Assembly (NCBI GenBank): GCA_035275265.1
Contig: DATENC010000026.1
Coordinates: 1-64,000 of the forward strand
Source: JACQAP01 sp035275265
GTDB lineage: Bacteria > Pseudomonadota > Gammaproteobacteria > Burkholderiales > JACQAP01
Reading direction: 5' to 3'
DNA: 64,000 bases
The position numbers and the translations under genes were made by a program. The notes beneath the pieces were generated by a model, which worked only from the letters and a program-made list of their open reading frames with translations, was not told the origin of the DNA and did no database searches. Below are positions 44,428-53,977 of this stretch, in pieces; positions within the stretch are counted from its first letter, which is position 1; each line of letters starts with the position of its first letter.

Positions 44428-45465
44428 TCAGGCCGCCGGATTCGGGTAGCGCAACTGAATCTGTTTGATGTCGTCCAGCGTTTCCTTGTCGAGCGCAAGC
44501 TGCGCCGCGGCGATGTCCTCTTTGAGTTGCGGCATCGAGGTAGCCCCGATGATGGATGCACCCATGAACCAGCGGCTCGCCACGTATCCAAGGGCCAACT
44601 GCACCAGCGTAAGTCCGCGCCGCTTGGAGAGCGCAGCGTAGGCATCCACCGCCTCGGACACCATCGGCTTGCGAAAACGCAGGCCGAGCGAATCGAAAAG
44701 CGTGAAGCGCGTCCCCGCCGGCTTGGCCCCGCCGATGTATTTTCCGGAGAGAATGCCGGCCGCCAATGGACTGTAGGCAAGCAGGGACATGTTTTCCCGA
44801 AACAGCGTCTCGGCGAGGTCATTGTCGACATTGCGCGAGAGCAGGCTGTAGCTGTTCTGGAGCGTGACGGGGCCGGGAACGCCGAGTTCTTCGGCCGCAC
44901 GGCGGAATTCGCAAACTCCCCAGGCCGTGTCGTTGGACAGGCCGTAGTAGCGGATCTTGCCGGCCTTGATCATCGCCGCCATGCCTGCCACCTGCTCTTG
45001 AATCGTGGGGCCATCCTTTTCCTTCGAGGGATCGAACTCGGTCGCGCCGAAATTCGGAACATTGCGTTGCGGCCAGTGAATCTGGTACAGGTCGATGTAG
45101 TCGGTCCGGAGGCGCTCGAGGCTGGTATCCACCGCATCGGCGATAACGTCTGGTGTCAGATCGGTGCGCCCGTCGCGGATCCAGTCTCGCCGCCCAGGCC
45201 CGGCGACCTTCGTTGCGATGAACAAACGATCCCGCTGCTGGCGCGCGAGCCAGGAGCCAAGATATTTTTCGGTGCGCCCCTGGGTCTTGGCGTTCGGGGG
45301 CACCGGATACATCTCCGCAGTATCGATGAAGTTGATGCCCTGACCAATTGCATAGTCGAGTTGTTCGTGGGCTTCGGCCTCGGTGTTCTGTTCGCCCCAT
45401 GTCATGGTGCCGAGGCAGACCCGCGAGACCTTCATGTCGGTGCCAGGCAGTATTTTGAATTGCAT
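44428..45465 (-). CDS. Aldo/keto reductase (Tas-like)
   Basis: The 345-residue protein is an NADPH-dependent aldo/keto reductase close to E. coli Tas. It has the tetrad Asp in FIDTAEMY, the Tyr four residues later, Lys in IATKVAGPG and His in YQIHWPQ, together with GKIRYYGLSNDTAWG. The GGAGG before the ATG at 45465 fixes the start; another in-frame ATG four codons upstream is inside the SD. It lies on the same strand after the small membrane protein gene (21 bases). Confidence 0.9.
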   Translation of the reverse strand: MQFKILPGTDMKVSRVCLGTMTWGEQNTEAEAHEQLDYAIGQGINFIDTAEMYPVPPNAKTQGRTEKYLGSWLARQQRDRLFIATKVAGPGRRDWIRDGRTDLTPDVIADAVDTSLERLRTDYIDLYQIHWPQRNVPNFGATEFDPSKEKDGPTIQEQVAGMAAMIKAGKIRYYGLSNDTAWGVCEFRRAAEELGVPGPVTLQNSYSLLSRNVDNDLAETLFRENMSLLAYSPLAAGILSGKYIGGAKPAGTRFTLFDSLGLRFRKPMVSEAVDAYAALSKRRGLTLVQLALGYVASRWFMGASIIGATSMPQLKEDIAAAQLALDKETLDDIKQIQLRYPNPAA

Positions 45466-45486
45466 GACTTCCTCCACGGATGCGGC

Positions 45487-45984
45487 TCAGCCAGCCACTG
45501 TCGTGCGTTCGGCCTGGAAGCCCCGCACCGCTGCCCTCCCAAGGACAACGAATAACGCGAGGACGATGAGATGCGTCACCACAAACGCTGGAGACTTTTG
45601 GGTGGGCGCGAGGGCGATCAGGGCTGGGGTCTTTTGAAAGAGCTGTACGATCAGGACAAAAACATTGAGATAGAGCGCAGACACCGTGGTTACGACAAAG
45701 ACCCAGCGCCAAGTGCCCGCGAGGTGCTTCCCGTACCGCGCTGCGATAGCGATCGCCAAGACGATGAGTGAAACACCCCCGACGATGTGTGACGGCAGAA
45801 GGGTCCCGAAGGGAAAGCCAAACCCCGTGACATTGGTCAAGACGGTGGTGAGAAAGTAGACGCCCGTCCAGCCGTCGAACCGTACGCCTGCCATGAGACC
45901 TCCCACCACCACCAGTCCCGCGACAATTCCCACCAGACTCAACACAACGTGGATCAGCGTAAATGTCAGGAGATCAAATATCAC
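45487..45984 (-). CDS. Small polytopic membrane protein
   Basis: A 165-residue protein with four to five hydrophobic segments (HVVLSLVGIVAGLVVVGGLMA, LLPSHIVGGVSLIVLAIAIAA, WVFVVTTVSALYLNVFVLIVQLF, VVTHLIVLALFVVLG). A GTG start after AAAGGAC is used. I do not recognise its family with certainty. It probably shares a transcript with the aldo/keto reductase. Confidence 0.7.
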   Translation of the reverse strand: MIFDLLTFTLIHVVLSLVGIVAGLVVVGGLMAGVRFDGWTGVYFLTTVLTNVTGFGFPFGTLLPSHIVGGVSLIVLAIAIAARYGKHLAGTWRWVFVVTTVSALYLNVFVLIVQLFQKTPALIALAPTQKSPAFVVTHLIVLALFVVLGRAAVRGFQAERTTVAG

Positions 45985-46327
45985 GGAGACGTCCTTTCAG
46001 AAAGCAATAAGTAGGGTTGTACGATTTACCTGTCGGAGCGCGGGCGACCTTGATTATGCCGACAGCAACGTCCGCAAATCAATCGACATGATTGAGGCGG
46101 TCGTCGTAGCCTAACGGTATGAAAAGCAATAGCCTCGCCGTCCCGACGCCAGTCATCGTATACGACGCGCGACGGATATCTGCCCTCATCCACAAACCCA
46201 TCGTGCTGCAAAGCGCGAAGGACGATCTCGTCGATGCTTCGCTCCCAGTCGCATCAAGCTACACTATGGTTCCCATACTCCACTTCCTGACCCGCGCGGT
46301 GTTTTTGCCGATATCGACTGCCCCGCA
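45985..46327. other. Divergent intergenic region with a protein-like relic
   Basis: About 340 bases separate the membrane gene and the large kinase gene. On the minus strand (about 46130-46245) one frame reads CDWERSIDEIVLRALQHDGF and YPSRVVYDDWRRDGE without stop, which looks protein-like but has no good start and decays after it. I cannot assign it; it may be a decayed gene or chance. Promoters for both neighbours should lie here. Confidence 0.3.
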
Positions 46328-49300
46328 ATGAAAGAGCCATTCACAGAAACATTACGGCCCCTGGCAGCGGACTGGCTGGTAGGGGGCGGTGAAATGGGTG
46401 CCCTTATCCGTGCGAAAGATTGGTCGGAAACGCCGCTCGGTCCGATTGAAAGCTGGCCGCAGAGCCTGCGCAGCGCAGTAAGTATTCTTTTGCCGTCGAA
46501 GGCGCAGATCATCCTGTTCTGGGGTCCGGAGCTGGTCGCGGTCTACAACGACGCCTATCGCCCGGTGCTGGGCGCCAAGCATCCCGCCGCGGTCGGCGTG
46601 CCGGCGCGCCAACTCTTCAGCGAGGCCTGGCACGTGCTCGAGCCGCTCTTCATGGGCGTGGTGAACACCGGTGAAACCTTCTGGGCGAAGGACCACGAGT
46701 TCGCCCTTGAGCGCCACGGTTACCTCGAGGAAACCTATTTCGACGTCTCCTACGATCCGGTGCGCGACGAGACGGGCCGCGTCGGCGGCCTGTTCTGCAT
46801 CGTGAGTGACACCACGGGGCGCATCGTCGGCGAGCGTCGCCTGGCGGCGCTGCGCGACCTCGGCGGCATCGGCGCCGGCGCCTCCACCGCGGGAGAGGTG
46901 CTGCGCAACGCCTGCTCGGTGCTCGAGCGCTACCGCAAGGATCTACCTTTCGCCGCGCTCTACCGCGGCAAGGACCTGGAGGTGTCGTTCGGCATTGAAG
47001 ACCCCGCCCACCGCCCTTGGCCGCTGGGCGGCGAGGAGGAGCTGGTGCGGGCAGGCGACGCGGCAGTGCTGAAGATCGCCACCTCGGGCCGCGAACCGTA
47101 TGGCACCCTGGTCGCGGGAATCAACCCGCAGCGCGGGTTCGATGCCGCCTACGCCGATTTCTTCCGCCTGGTGAGCGCGACCATCGCCGGCGCCATTGCC
47201 GCGGTCCAGGCGCTGGAGGACGAGCGCCGGCGCGCCGCGGCGCTCGCCGAACTCGACCGCGCGAAAACCGCCTTCTTCAGCAATGTGAGCCATGAGTTCC
47301 GTACCCCGCTCACACTGATGCTCGGTCCGCTGGACGATCTGCTGGCGAAGGCCGAAGGAGACATGCTGCCTGAGGATCGGGCGCTGCTCACCGTGGCCCA
47401 GCGTAACGGTCAGCGGCTCCTCAAGCTAGTCAATACACTGCTCGAGTTCGCGCGCATCGAAGCAGGGCGCGCGCAAGCCTCCTACCAGCCCACCGACCTT
47501 CCCGCGTTAACGGCAGACCTGGCGAGCAATTTCCGCTCGGCCTGCGAACGCGCCGGCATCCGTCTCGCGGTCGATTGCCCTCCGTTGCCGGAAGCGGCCT
47601 ACGTCGATCAGGAAATGTGGGAAAAGATCGTACTCAATCTGCTTTCCAACGCCTTCAAGTTCACCCTCGAGGGCAGCATTTCCGTGCAGTTACGGGATGC
47701 TGGTGCCAATTTCGAGCTCATGGTGAGCGATACCGGCACGGGAATTCCCGCGGAGTCGCTGCCACGCATGTTCGAACGCTTCCATCGCGTGGAAGACACT
47801 CGTGGCCGCAGCCACGAGGGAAGCGGCATCGGCCTCGCGCTCGTCAATGAACTGGTCAAATTGCATGGTGGCTCGATCGCCGTGCAAAGCACATTGGGCG
47901 ATGGAACCACGTTTACGGTTACGATTCCAAAAGGCAGCGCCCATCTTCCAGCCAACCGTGTCAGAGCGCCGCGCGAGGCCGCGTTCTCGACCGCTTCGCG
48001 CGCCGACGCCTACGTCGCCGAAGCGATGGGCTGGCTACCCGGGGGCGAGACGGCGCTGACGCCGGCCCGACCTCCTGCCACGCACCGTATCCTGGTGGCG
48101 GACGACAATGCCGACTTGCGTGAATACGTGCGGAAATTGCTTGCCGAGCACTACGACGTAGAGGCGGTCGCGGACGGTCAAGCCGCCATCGAAGCCGCAA
48201 GCGCTCGTCGACCCGATCTGGTCATCGCGGACGTGATGATGCCTCGCCTCGACGGGTTCGGCCTTATTCGCGGGCTTCGAGCGGATCCCAAGCTGCGCGC
48301 AATTCCAGTGGTTCTTCTTTCTGCGCGCGCTGGCGAAGAAGCACGCGTCGAGGGTCTGGGCAGTGGCGCCGACGAATATCTGGTGAAGCCTTTCAGCTCG
48401 CGCGAGCTCCTGGTGCGCGTCGGTACGCTGGTGAAATCGGCCGAGACGCACCGCAGAGCAAACGAAGCGCTTGCGCAATTCGAAACCTTGCTCAACGAAG
48501 CTCCCGTCGGGGTCTACGTCGTCAATGAGGCCTTCCGGATCGCCGCAATGAACCCGGTGGCGCTGCCGGTATTCGGCGAAATCCCGGATTTGGTGGGTCG
48601 CGACTTCGACGAAGTGATTCACATGATTTGGCCGAAAGCCTACGCGGATGAAATCGTGCAGCGCTTCCGTCATACGCTCGAGACTGGCGAGCCGCATATC
48701 GTTCCGGAACGCATCGAGGAGCGACTGGATCGGAAGGTCACCGAATATTACGAATGGCAGATCAACCGCATCCCTCTTCCGGGAAGCCGGCAAGGCGTCG
48801 TGTGCTACTTTCGCGACATCTCCAAGTCGGTGATGACCAGGGAAGCATTACGCGAGGCTGATAGCCGCAAGGACGAGTTCCTCGCCACACTTTCTCATGA
48901 GCTTCGCAACCCGCTTGCGCCATTACGCAGTTCGCTTGAAATTCTGAAGCTCGTCGGAACGGCTGGCCCACCCGCCGCCACTGCAATGGAGATCATGGAG
49001 CGTCAGTTAAGCCACCTCGTGCGGCTCGTTGACGACCTCATGGAGGTGTCGCGCATCACTCGCGGCAACGTCGAACTGCGCAAGGAGCCGGTCAGACTGG
49101 ATGTCGCACTGCGCAACGCTGTGGAAGCCAGTGACTCGCTGTTCCGGACCGGAGGGCACCGTCTGGGCGTTTCGATACCGGATGAGCCCATGGTGCTCGA
49201 GGCGGATCCGGTGCGCCTCGCGCAAATATTCGGCAACCTGCTCAACAATGCAGCGAAGTATACCGAGACCGGCGGCGCCATTACCATCGAAGCGAAGCGC

Positions 49301-49978
49301 GAATCTCTGGAGGCCGTGGTGGTAATCAGCGATACCGGGGACGGTATCGAACCCGACTTGCTGCCACAACTCTTCAAGATTTTCGCCCGCGGAAATCGAA
49401 GTGCGAAGCGGAATCAGAGCGGGCTCGGTATCGGCCTCGCGCTCGTGCGCCGTTTAACAGAGATGCACGGTGGAAGGGTCGACGCCGAAAGCGATGGTCC
49501 GGGAAAAGGCAGTCGCTTCACCGTTCGCCTCCCGTTGAACCCCGCGCAGCAGGTCGCTCCGGTCAGGATCAAACCAGACAAGCCGATTACATCGTCCGTG
49601 AGAATACTCGTGATAGACGACAACCGGGATGCGGCCGAGAGCCTATGCATTCTTCTCGGGCAGGTGGGCGCAGAAGTGCGTGTAGCACACGACGGACCGG
49701 AAGCGCTAGCGGCCTTTGCAGTCTATCGTCCGGACGTGGTTCTGCTCGACATCGGCATGCCCGGCATGAGCGGCTACGAGGTCGCGCGACGCATTCGCGC
49801 ATCGCAACAGGAACCTCGTGCATCGATCGTCGCCCTCACGGGGTGGGGACAGGATGAAGACCGGAGACGCGTACGTGAAGCGGGATTCGATCATCATTTG
49901 GTCAAACCGGCTGACCTTGAGGCGTTGCGATCGCTGATCGCTTCCATCCAAACGAACAGGGCCCGACCGGCGGCTTGA
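46328..49978 (+). CDS. Double hybrid histidine kinase (PAS-GAF-HK-REC-PAS-HK-REC)
   Basis: The 1216-residue cytoplasmic protein contains two complete kinase cores. Order: an N-terminal PAS-like region (~30-165), a GAF-like region (~170-300), the first HisKA with His322 in FSNVSHEFRTPLTLML and its ATPase domain (to ~545), REC1 (ILVADDNADLREY; acceptor Asp635), a PAS domain (~710-835), the second HisKA with His857 in LATLSHELRNPLAPL and ATPase domain (to ~1080), and REC2 (ILVIDDNRDAAE; Asp1141). No transmembrane segment is evident, so the signal should be cytoplasmic. It stands alone on the plus strand. Confidence 0.9.
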   Translation: MKEPFTETLRPLAADWLVGGGEMGALIRAKDWSETPLGPIESWPQSLRSAVSILLPSKAQIILFWGPELVAVYNDAYRPVLGAKHPAAVGVPARQLFSEAWHVLEPLFMGVVNTGETFWAKDHEFALERHGYLEETYFDVSYDPVRDETGRVGGLFCIVSDTTGRIVGERRLAALRDLGGIGAGASTAGEVLRNACSVLERYRKDLPFAALYRGKDLEVSFGIEDPAHRPWPLGGEEELVRAGDAAVLKIATSGREPYGTLVAGINPQRGFDAAYADFFRLVSATIAGAIAAVQALEDERRRAAALAELDRAKTAFFSNVSHEFRTPLTLMLGPLDDLLAKAEGDMLPEDRALLTVAQRNGQRLLKLVNTLLEFARIEAGRAQASYQPTDLPALTADLASNFRSACERAGIRLAVDCPPLPEAAYVDQEMWEKIVLNLLSNAFKFTLEGSISVQLRDAGANFELMVSDTGTGIPAESLPRMFERFHRVEDTRGRSHEGSGIGLALVNELVKLHGGSIAVQSTLGDGTTFTVTIPKGSAHLPANRVRAPREAAFSTASRADAYVAEAMGWLPGGETALTPARPPATHRILVADDNADLREYVRKLLAEHYDVEAVADGQAAIEAASARRPDLVIADVMMPRLDGFGLIRGLRADPKLRAIPVVLLSARAGEEARVEGLGSGADEYLVKPFSSRELLVRVGTLVKSAETHRRANEALAQFETLLNEAPVGVYVVNEAFRIAAMNPVALPVFGEIPDLVGRDFDEVIHMIWPKAYADEIVQRFRHTLETGEPHIVPERIEERLDRKVTEYYEWQINRIPLPGSRQGVVCYFRDISKSVMTREALREADSRKDEFLATLSHELRNPLAPLRSSLEILKLVGTAGPPAATAMEIMERQLSHLVRLVDDLMEVSRITRGNVELRKEPVRLDVALRNAVEASDSLFRTGGHRLGVSIPDEPMVLEADPVRLAQIFGNLLNNAAKYTETGGAITIEAKRESLEAVVVISDTGDGIEPDLLPQLFKIFARGNRSAKRNQSGLGIGLALVRRLTEMHGGRVDAESDGPGKGSRFTVRLPLNPAQQVAPVRIKPDKPITSSVRILVIDDNRDAAESLCILLGQVGAEVRVAHDGPEALAAFAVYRPDVVLLDIGMPGMSGYEVARRIRASQQEPRASIVALTGWGQDEDRRRVREAGFDHHLVKPADLEALRSLIASIQTNRARPAA

Positions 49979-50031
49979 GTTCTTAGCGGGGGTCGGCTTG
50001 GTCACCGCTGCCTGTTACGAATGATGGTCGA

Positions 50032-50373
50032 TCAGTTAGTCGTTGCGAAAGCGAAGTCGCTGATGTGTCCGACCCCTTCTGGTTCCTGCCGGGAAAGCGG
50101 AGCAAAGCGCGGTCCCGTTCCGAGGTCCGCCACGTGCGGGGTCGCTTTTGCTTGGGGATGTTCCACGCTGCGCTCCCAAAAGATAAATCGGCGCCTTTCT
50201 GCGTGCCAACGGCCGATGGTCGTCGTATTGTCCAGCAGTCCGTTGTAGTAAGCCCCATGCAGCAGCGAATTCAGGGGGAGCACCTTGCGTTCGAGCAAGG
50301 CCTTTTGCGCCGCCGTGAGCTGGGGCCTCGCCAGCGCGACCGATCGATCGCTGATCAGCATTGAAGGATCCAT
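50032..50373 (-). CDS. Small uncharacterised protein next to the P-type ATPase
   Basis: A 113-residue protein with LNSLLHGAYYNGLLDNTTTIGRWHAERRRFIFWE at its centre, rich in aromatic residues. The SD AAAGGAG before the ATG supports it as real. No transmembrane segment or signal peptide. It follows the P-ATPase gene on the same strand by 210 bases. I do not know the family. Confidence 0.65.
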   Translation of the reverse strand: MDPSMLISDRSVALARPQLTAAQKALLERKVLPLNSLLHGAYYNGLLDNTTTIGRWHAERRRFIFWERSVEHPQAKATPHVADLGTGPRFAPLSRQEPEGVGHISDFAFATTN

Positions 50374-50583
50374 GGTGGCACTCCTTTCGGTTCGGAGAAC
50401 CCACGCTGCGTTTCAGGATATCCCGTGGGCGTCCGGTATGCCTATTCGACGCCCATTTCGGCCCCGCGCACAGCAAAATCCGCTATATGGCGGTTTTTAC
50501 ACGACAAACGGTAGGTCCCGGGTCAGGCGAACCGCTTCGGGACAGGCAAACCGGACGCTGTTCGAGGCGTTTTCGGGGTCCCG

Positions 50584-53500
50584 TCAGTCGGCAAAAGCCG
50601 CCAACAACAGAGCCAACACGACGCCAAGCCCGGCTGGGACGCCATAGCGCTCCCACCGCGACACTGCGTCGCCCGCGATGACCTCGACCGGCACCGAAGT
50701 CAGCTCGATCACCTTGTTGGTGACCGAATTCTCGACCAACCGTGTCAGGGTGTTCTTGCGTGCCGTGCCCATCACGATCCGCTCGCAGCGCAGGCGGCGG
50801 ACAGTATCGATGATGCACTGCGCCCTATCTCCGAGTTCGGCGTGCACCGAGTAGGGGATTGCAAAGCTGTCGAGCATTCTCCGGATCGGGCGCATTGCGT
50901 CTTCCGTCTCGTCGCGGTAGTAGTCGTGCAGCTCCTTCCTGCTCAGAAAGCGCGCTATATAGCTGCTGAATGGCGGCTGGACGTTAAGCAAATGAATCTC
51001 GATCGCCGGCCTGTTCGTGAATTCCTTGATGACATGCTTCACCGCAAACTGGCAATTGCGGGATCGGTCGACCGGGACGAGTACCTTTAGCTTGGCATCG
51101 CCTGCTGCGGACTGTAGCGAAATCGGCGCAGGACTCGCGACCGACTCCGCGATGCGCGGGACAGGCATAACAGGCAAAGAAGTCCGCGTCATGGTCGCTC
51201 TCAAATAGGCTTTCGTCATTTCGATTGCGAACACCACCAACGCACTTACGGCCAGCGCCAGGGTCATGTCGGACCAGTTGGGCATTCTGATGCCAAACGT
51301 CTCGCGCACGGCAGGAATCTGGACCAGCACGGCGAACAAGACGAGCTCCCACCCTATCGCAAGCAACAGCCATTTGTGGGGAGGCGCCTGGAACAGGCTA
51401 TATCGAAGCGAGCGGAAACTCATCGAAATAATCAGTTCAACAAACACGAAGAGCAGGAAGATCTTTGTCCGCGCGGCCTCGATGTCGCCGTAGTTGTCGA
51501 AGTATATCCACAAGAAAATCGGACACTCGATCAGAACGCCAAGCAGCACGAGAAAACGCACATCGCGCGAAAATATGCTCTCCTTCGGATTGCGCGGAGG
51601 CCGCTGCATGATGTCGCGGTCAGGTGGGGAAAGGCCCAGCGCCAGCGCCGGCAGTCCGTCAGTGGCCAGGTTGATGTAGAGAATCGCGGCAGGCAACAGC
51701 GGCAACAACTCGGGTCCCACGACGATCACGACACCGCCCAGCACGACGACTTCGGTGATGTTGGCGCGCAGCAGATAAGTGAGGTACTTTTTGATGTTGT
51801 CGTAGATCCAGCGGCCGCGTTCGATCGCCCGCACGATTGTCGCAAAATTGTCATCCGCAAGGACCATGTCGGCGGCTTCCTTCGCCACATCGGTTCCACT
51901 GATTCCCATGGCGATGCCGATGTCCGCATGCTTGAGCGCGGGCGCGTCGTTCACGCCGTCCCCGGTCATGGCGACGATCTCGCCACGATTTTTCCACGCC
52001 CGCACGATCTTGAGCTTGTCCATGGGCGACACGCGCGCATACACAGTCACCCGGTCGACGATTTCCGCAAAGGCTTCATCGCTCATGCGGCCCAGTTCAT
52101 CACCGGTCAGCACCACGTCGCCCTGGCGGTATATATCCAATTCCGCAGCCACCGCTACGGCGGTGAGCTTGTGATCCCCCGTTATCATGACCGGGCGGAT
52201 ATGCACTTGACGGCAAGTCTTGACGGCCTCTTTCGCTTCGTCGCGAGGCGGATCCATCATGCCGATCAGCCCGAGAAATGTCAGTTCGCGCTCGACCGTC
52301 TCCTCGTCATAGGGTCCGTCAGGGCGGACTTCTTTGTAAGCGAGTGCCAGGACACGCAAGGCGTCCTGCGCCATTTTCTCGCTTGCGGAAAGGATCTGCG
52401 CCCGTGTGTCATCGTTCAGGCGCTGCTGCCCATCGTGGCCTTGCACCGAAACACACTTCTCCAGCAGGACCTCGGGAGCGCCTTTCACGAATGCGAGGTG
52501 GCGCCCGTCAGGCATGCGATGCACGGTGGTCATCCGCTTGCGCTCCGAGCTGAACGGCAATTCCGCGATTCGGGGCGCGCCCACCCGGGTCTCCTGCTGT
52601 TGCAGTCCTGCCTTCGCTGCCAATACCACCAATGCGCCTTCCGTGGGATCGCCCTTGACGAACCAGCGCCCGGCATCGTTGCTCAACGCGGCATCGGCAC
52701 ACAACAATCCGCCCGTCAGCATGAGCCGCACCGCATCGTCGTCGAGTGGGAGCGGCGGATTGAAGCTGCCCTCGGGAGCGTATCCCGCCCCGCTGACCTC
52801 GCTGGTACGACCACCCACGAACACCCGGCGCGCCGTCATCTCGCCTTTGGTCAGAGTGCCTGTCTTGTCGGAGCAGATCACCGTCGTGCATCCCAGTGTC
52901 TCCACTGCCGGCATGCGCCGCACGAGTGCGTTGCGCTTGGCCATCTCGTGCATCGCGACAGCAAGCGCACCTGTCACGATTGCCGCCAGCGCCTCCGGAA
53001 CCGCCGCCACCGCGAGCGCGATCGCAAACATCGTTATGGTCAATATCAATTCGACGTTGAGCTGATCTCCCATCCACGCTCTCGCGACGCTGACCACGAT
53101 CGCGACGCCGCATACGCCGATGGCGATCAGTCCCAGCCAGCGGCCGATCTCCGCCGTTCGCTTTTCGAGTGGAGACGCCTCGCCTTTTACGGAGGCGACC
53201 TGTTCGGCGATCTTGCCGAATTCCGTGCTCATTCCGGTACCAGTTACGATTGCCTTGCCGCGACCGTAGGTCACTGTTGTCCCGGCAAAGACAACATTGC
53301 AGCGATCGCCGACGGGCAAGTCGCGTGGCAACAGCTTCAGGTTCTTTTCGACTGGAAAGGACTCTCCCGTAAGCGGCGCTTCGTCGCATTTGAGCGAATG
53401 AATTTCGGCGAGCCGTGCATCGACCGGAATGCGGTCGCCGGCCTCCAGGAGCATGATGTCTCCGGGGACGAGTTCCCGGGAAGGAATGCGCGACTCGACG

Positions 53501-53874
53501 CCGTCTCGCAGCACGGTGATCGTGTGCGCCAGCATGCGCTTCAGCGCATTGAGAGCCTGGTCGGCGCGGTACTCCTGCACGAAACCGAGCACGGCGCAGA
53601 ACACTACGATCACGAATATGATGGCCGCGTCGACGGTCTCGCCCAGTGCTGCGGACAGCACCGTCGCAACGAGCAGGATGATGATGAGTGTGTTCTTGAA
53701 CTGGGCAAAAAACAGAGCGATCGGCGAGGCGCGCTCCTCCTTCGTCAGTTCGTTGGGGCCGAACTTCTCGAGGCGCGCCTGCACTTCCTGCTGGGTCAGG
53801 CCTCGATCGAGGTGTGTCTGAAAGTGACTGACAAGTTCTTCAATCGGCTTGCAGTGGGACTCCCGGTCTTGCAT
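50584..53874 (-). CDS. Cation (Ca2+-type) P-ATPase fused to a UspA domain
   Basis: The 1096-residue protein is a P-type II ATPase: LTGES (168-172), the phosphorylated Asp336 in SDKTGT, TGDGVNDAPALK hinge, NLATDGLPALALGLSP in the sixth membrane helix. The fourth helix motif is VPEALA (292-297) instead of the PEGLP of most calcium pumps. After ten membrane helices comes a UspA domain at ~935-1075 (KVLVPVDRSRNCQFAVKHV, the basic C-terminal half), then one last hydrophobic helix at 1076-1095. SD GAGGAG. It should pump a divalent cation; the UspA part may sense nucleotides or stress (inference). Confidence 0.87.
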   Translation of the reverse strand: MQDRESHCKPIEELVSHFQTHLDRGLTQQEVQARLEKFGPNELTKEERASPIALFFAQFKNTLIIILLVATVLSAALGETVDAAIIFVIVVFCAVLGFVQEYRADQALNALKRMLAHTITVLRDGVESRIPSRELVPGDIMLLEAGDRIPVDARLAEIHSLKCDEAPLTGESFPVEKNLKLLPRDLPVGDRCNVVFAGTTVTYGRGKAIVTGTGMSTEFGKIAEQVASVKGEASPLEKRTAEIGRWLGLIAIGVCGVAIVVSVARAWMGDQLNVELILTITMFAIALAVAAVPEALAAIVTGALAVAMHEMAKRNALVRRMPAVETLGCTTVICSDKTGTLTKGEMTARRVFVGGRTSEVSGAGYAPEGSFNPPLPLDDDAVRLMLTGGLLCADAALSNDAGRWFVKGDPTEGALVVLAAKAGLQQQETRVGAPRIAELPFSSERKRMTTVHRMPDGRHLAFVKGAPEVLLEKCVSVQGHDGQQRLNDDTRAQILSASEKMAQDALRVLALAYKEVRPDGPYDEETVERELTFLGLIGMMDPPRDEAKEAVKTCRQVHIRPVMITGDHKLTAVAVAAELDIYRQGDVVLTGDELGRMSDEAFAEIVDRVTVYARVSPMDKLKIVRAWKNRGEIVAMTGDGVNDAPALKHADIGIAMGISGTDVAKEAADMVLADDNFATIVRAIERGRWIYDNIKKYLTYLLRANITEVVVLGGVVIVVGPELLPLLPAAILYINLATDGLPALALGLSPPDRDIMQRPPRNPKESIFSRDVRFLVLLGVLIECPIFLWIYFDNYGDIEAARTKIFLLFVFVELIISMSFRSLRYSLFQAPPHKWLLLAIGWELVLFAVLVQIPAVRETFGIRMPNWSDMTLALAVSALVVFAIEMTKAYLRATMTRTSLPVMPVPRIAESVASPAPISLQSAAGDAKLKVLVPVDRSRNCQFAVKHVIKEFTNRPAIEIHLLNVQPPFSSYIARFLSRKELHDYYRDETEDAMRPIRRMLDSFAIPYSVHAELGDRAQCIIDTVRRLRCERIVMGTARKNTLTRLVENSVTNKVIELTSVPVEVIAGDAVSRWERYGVPAGLGVVLALLLAAFAD

Positions 53875-53977
53875 CGAAGGCTCCTCGCGCGGTCCGTGTT
53901 GATGGCGTCGTCCGGTGCGTGCATCTTGCGACCGGTCAGAACGGAAATTATAAACTCATCATTCCATGCGTGGACCG

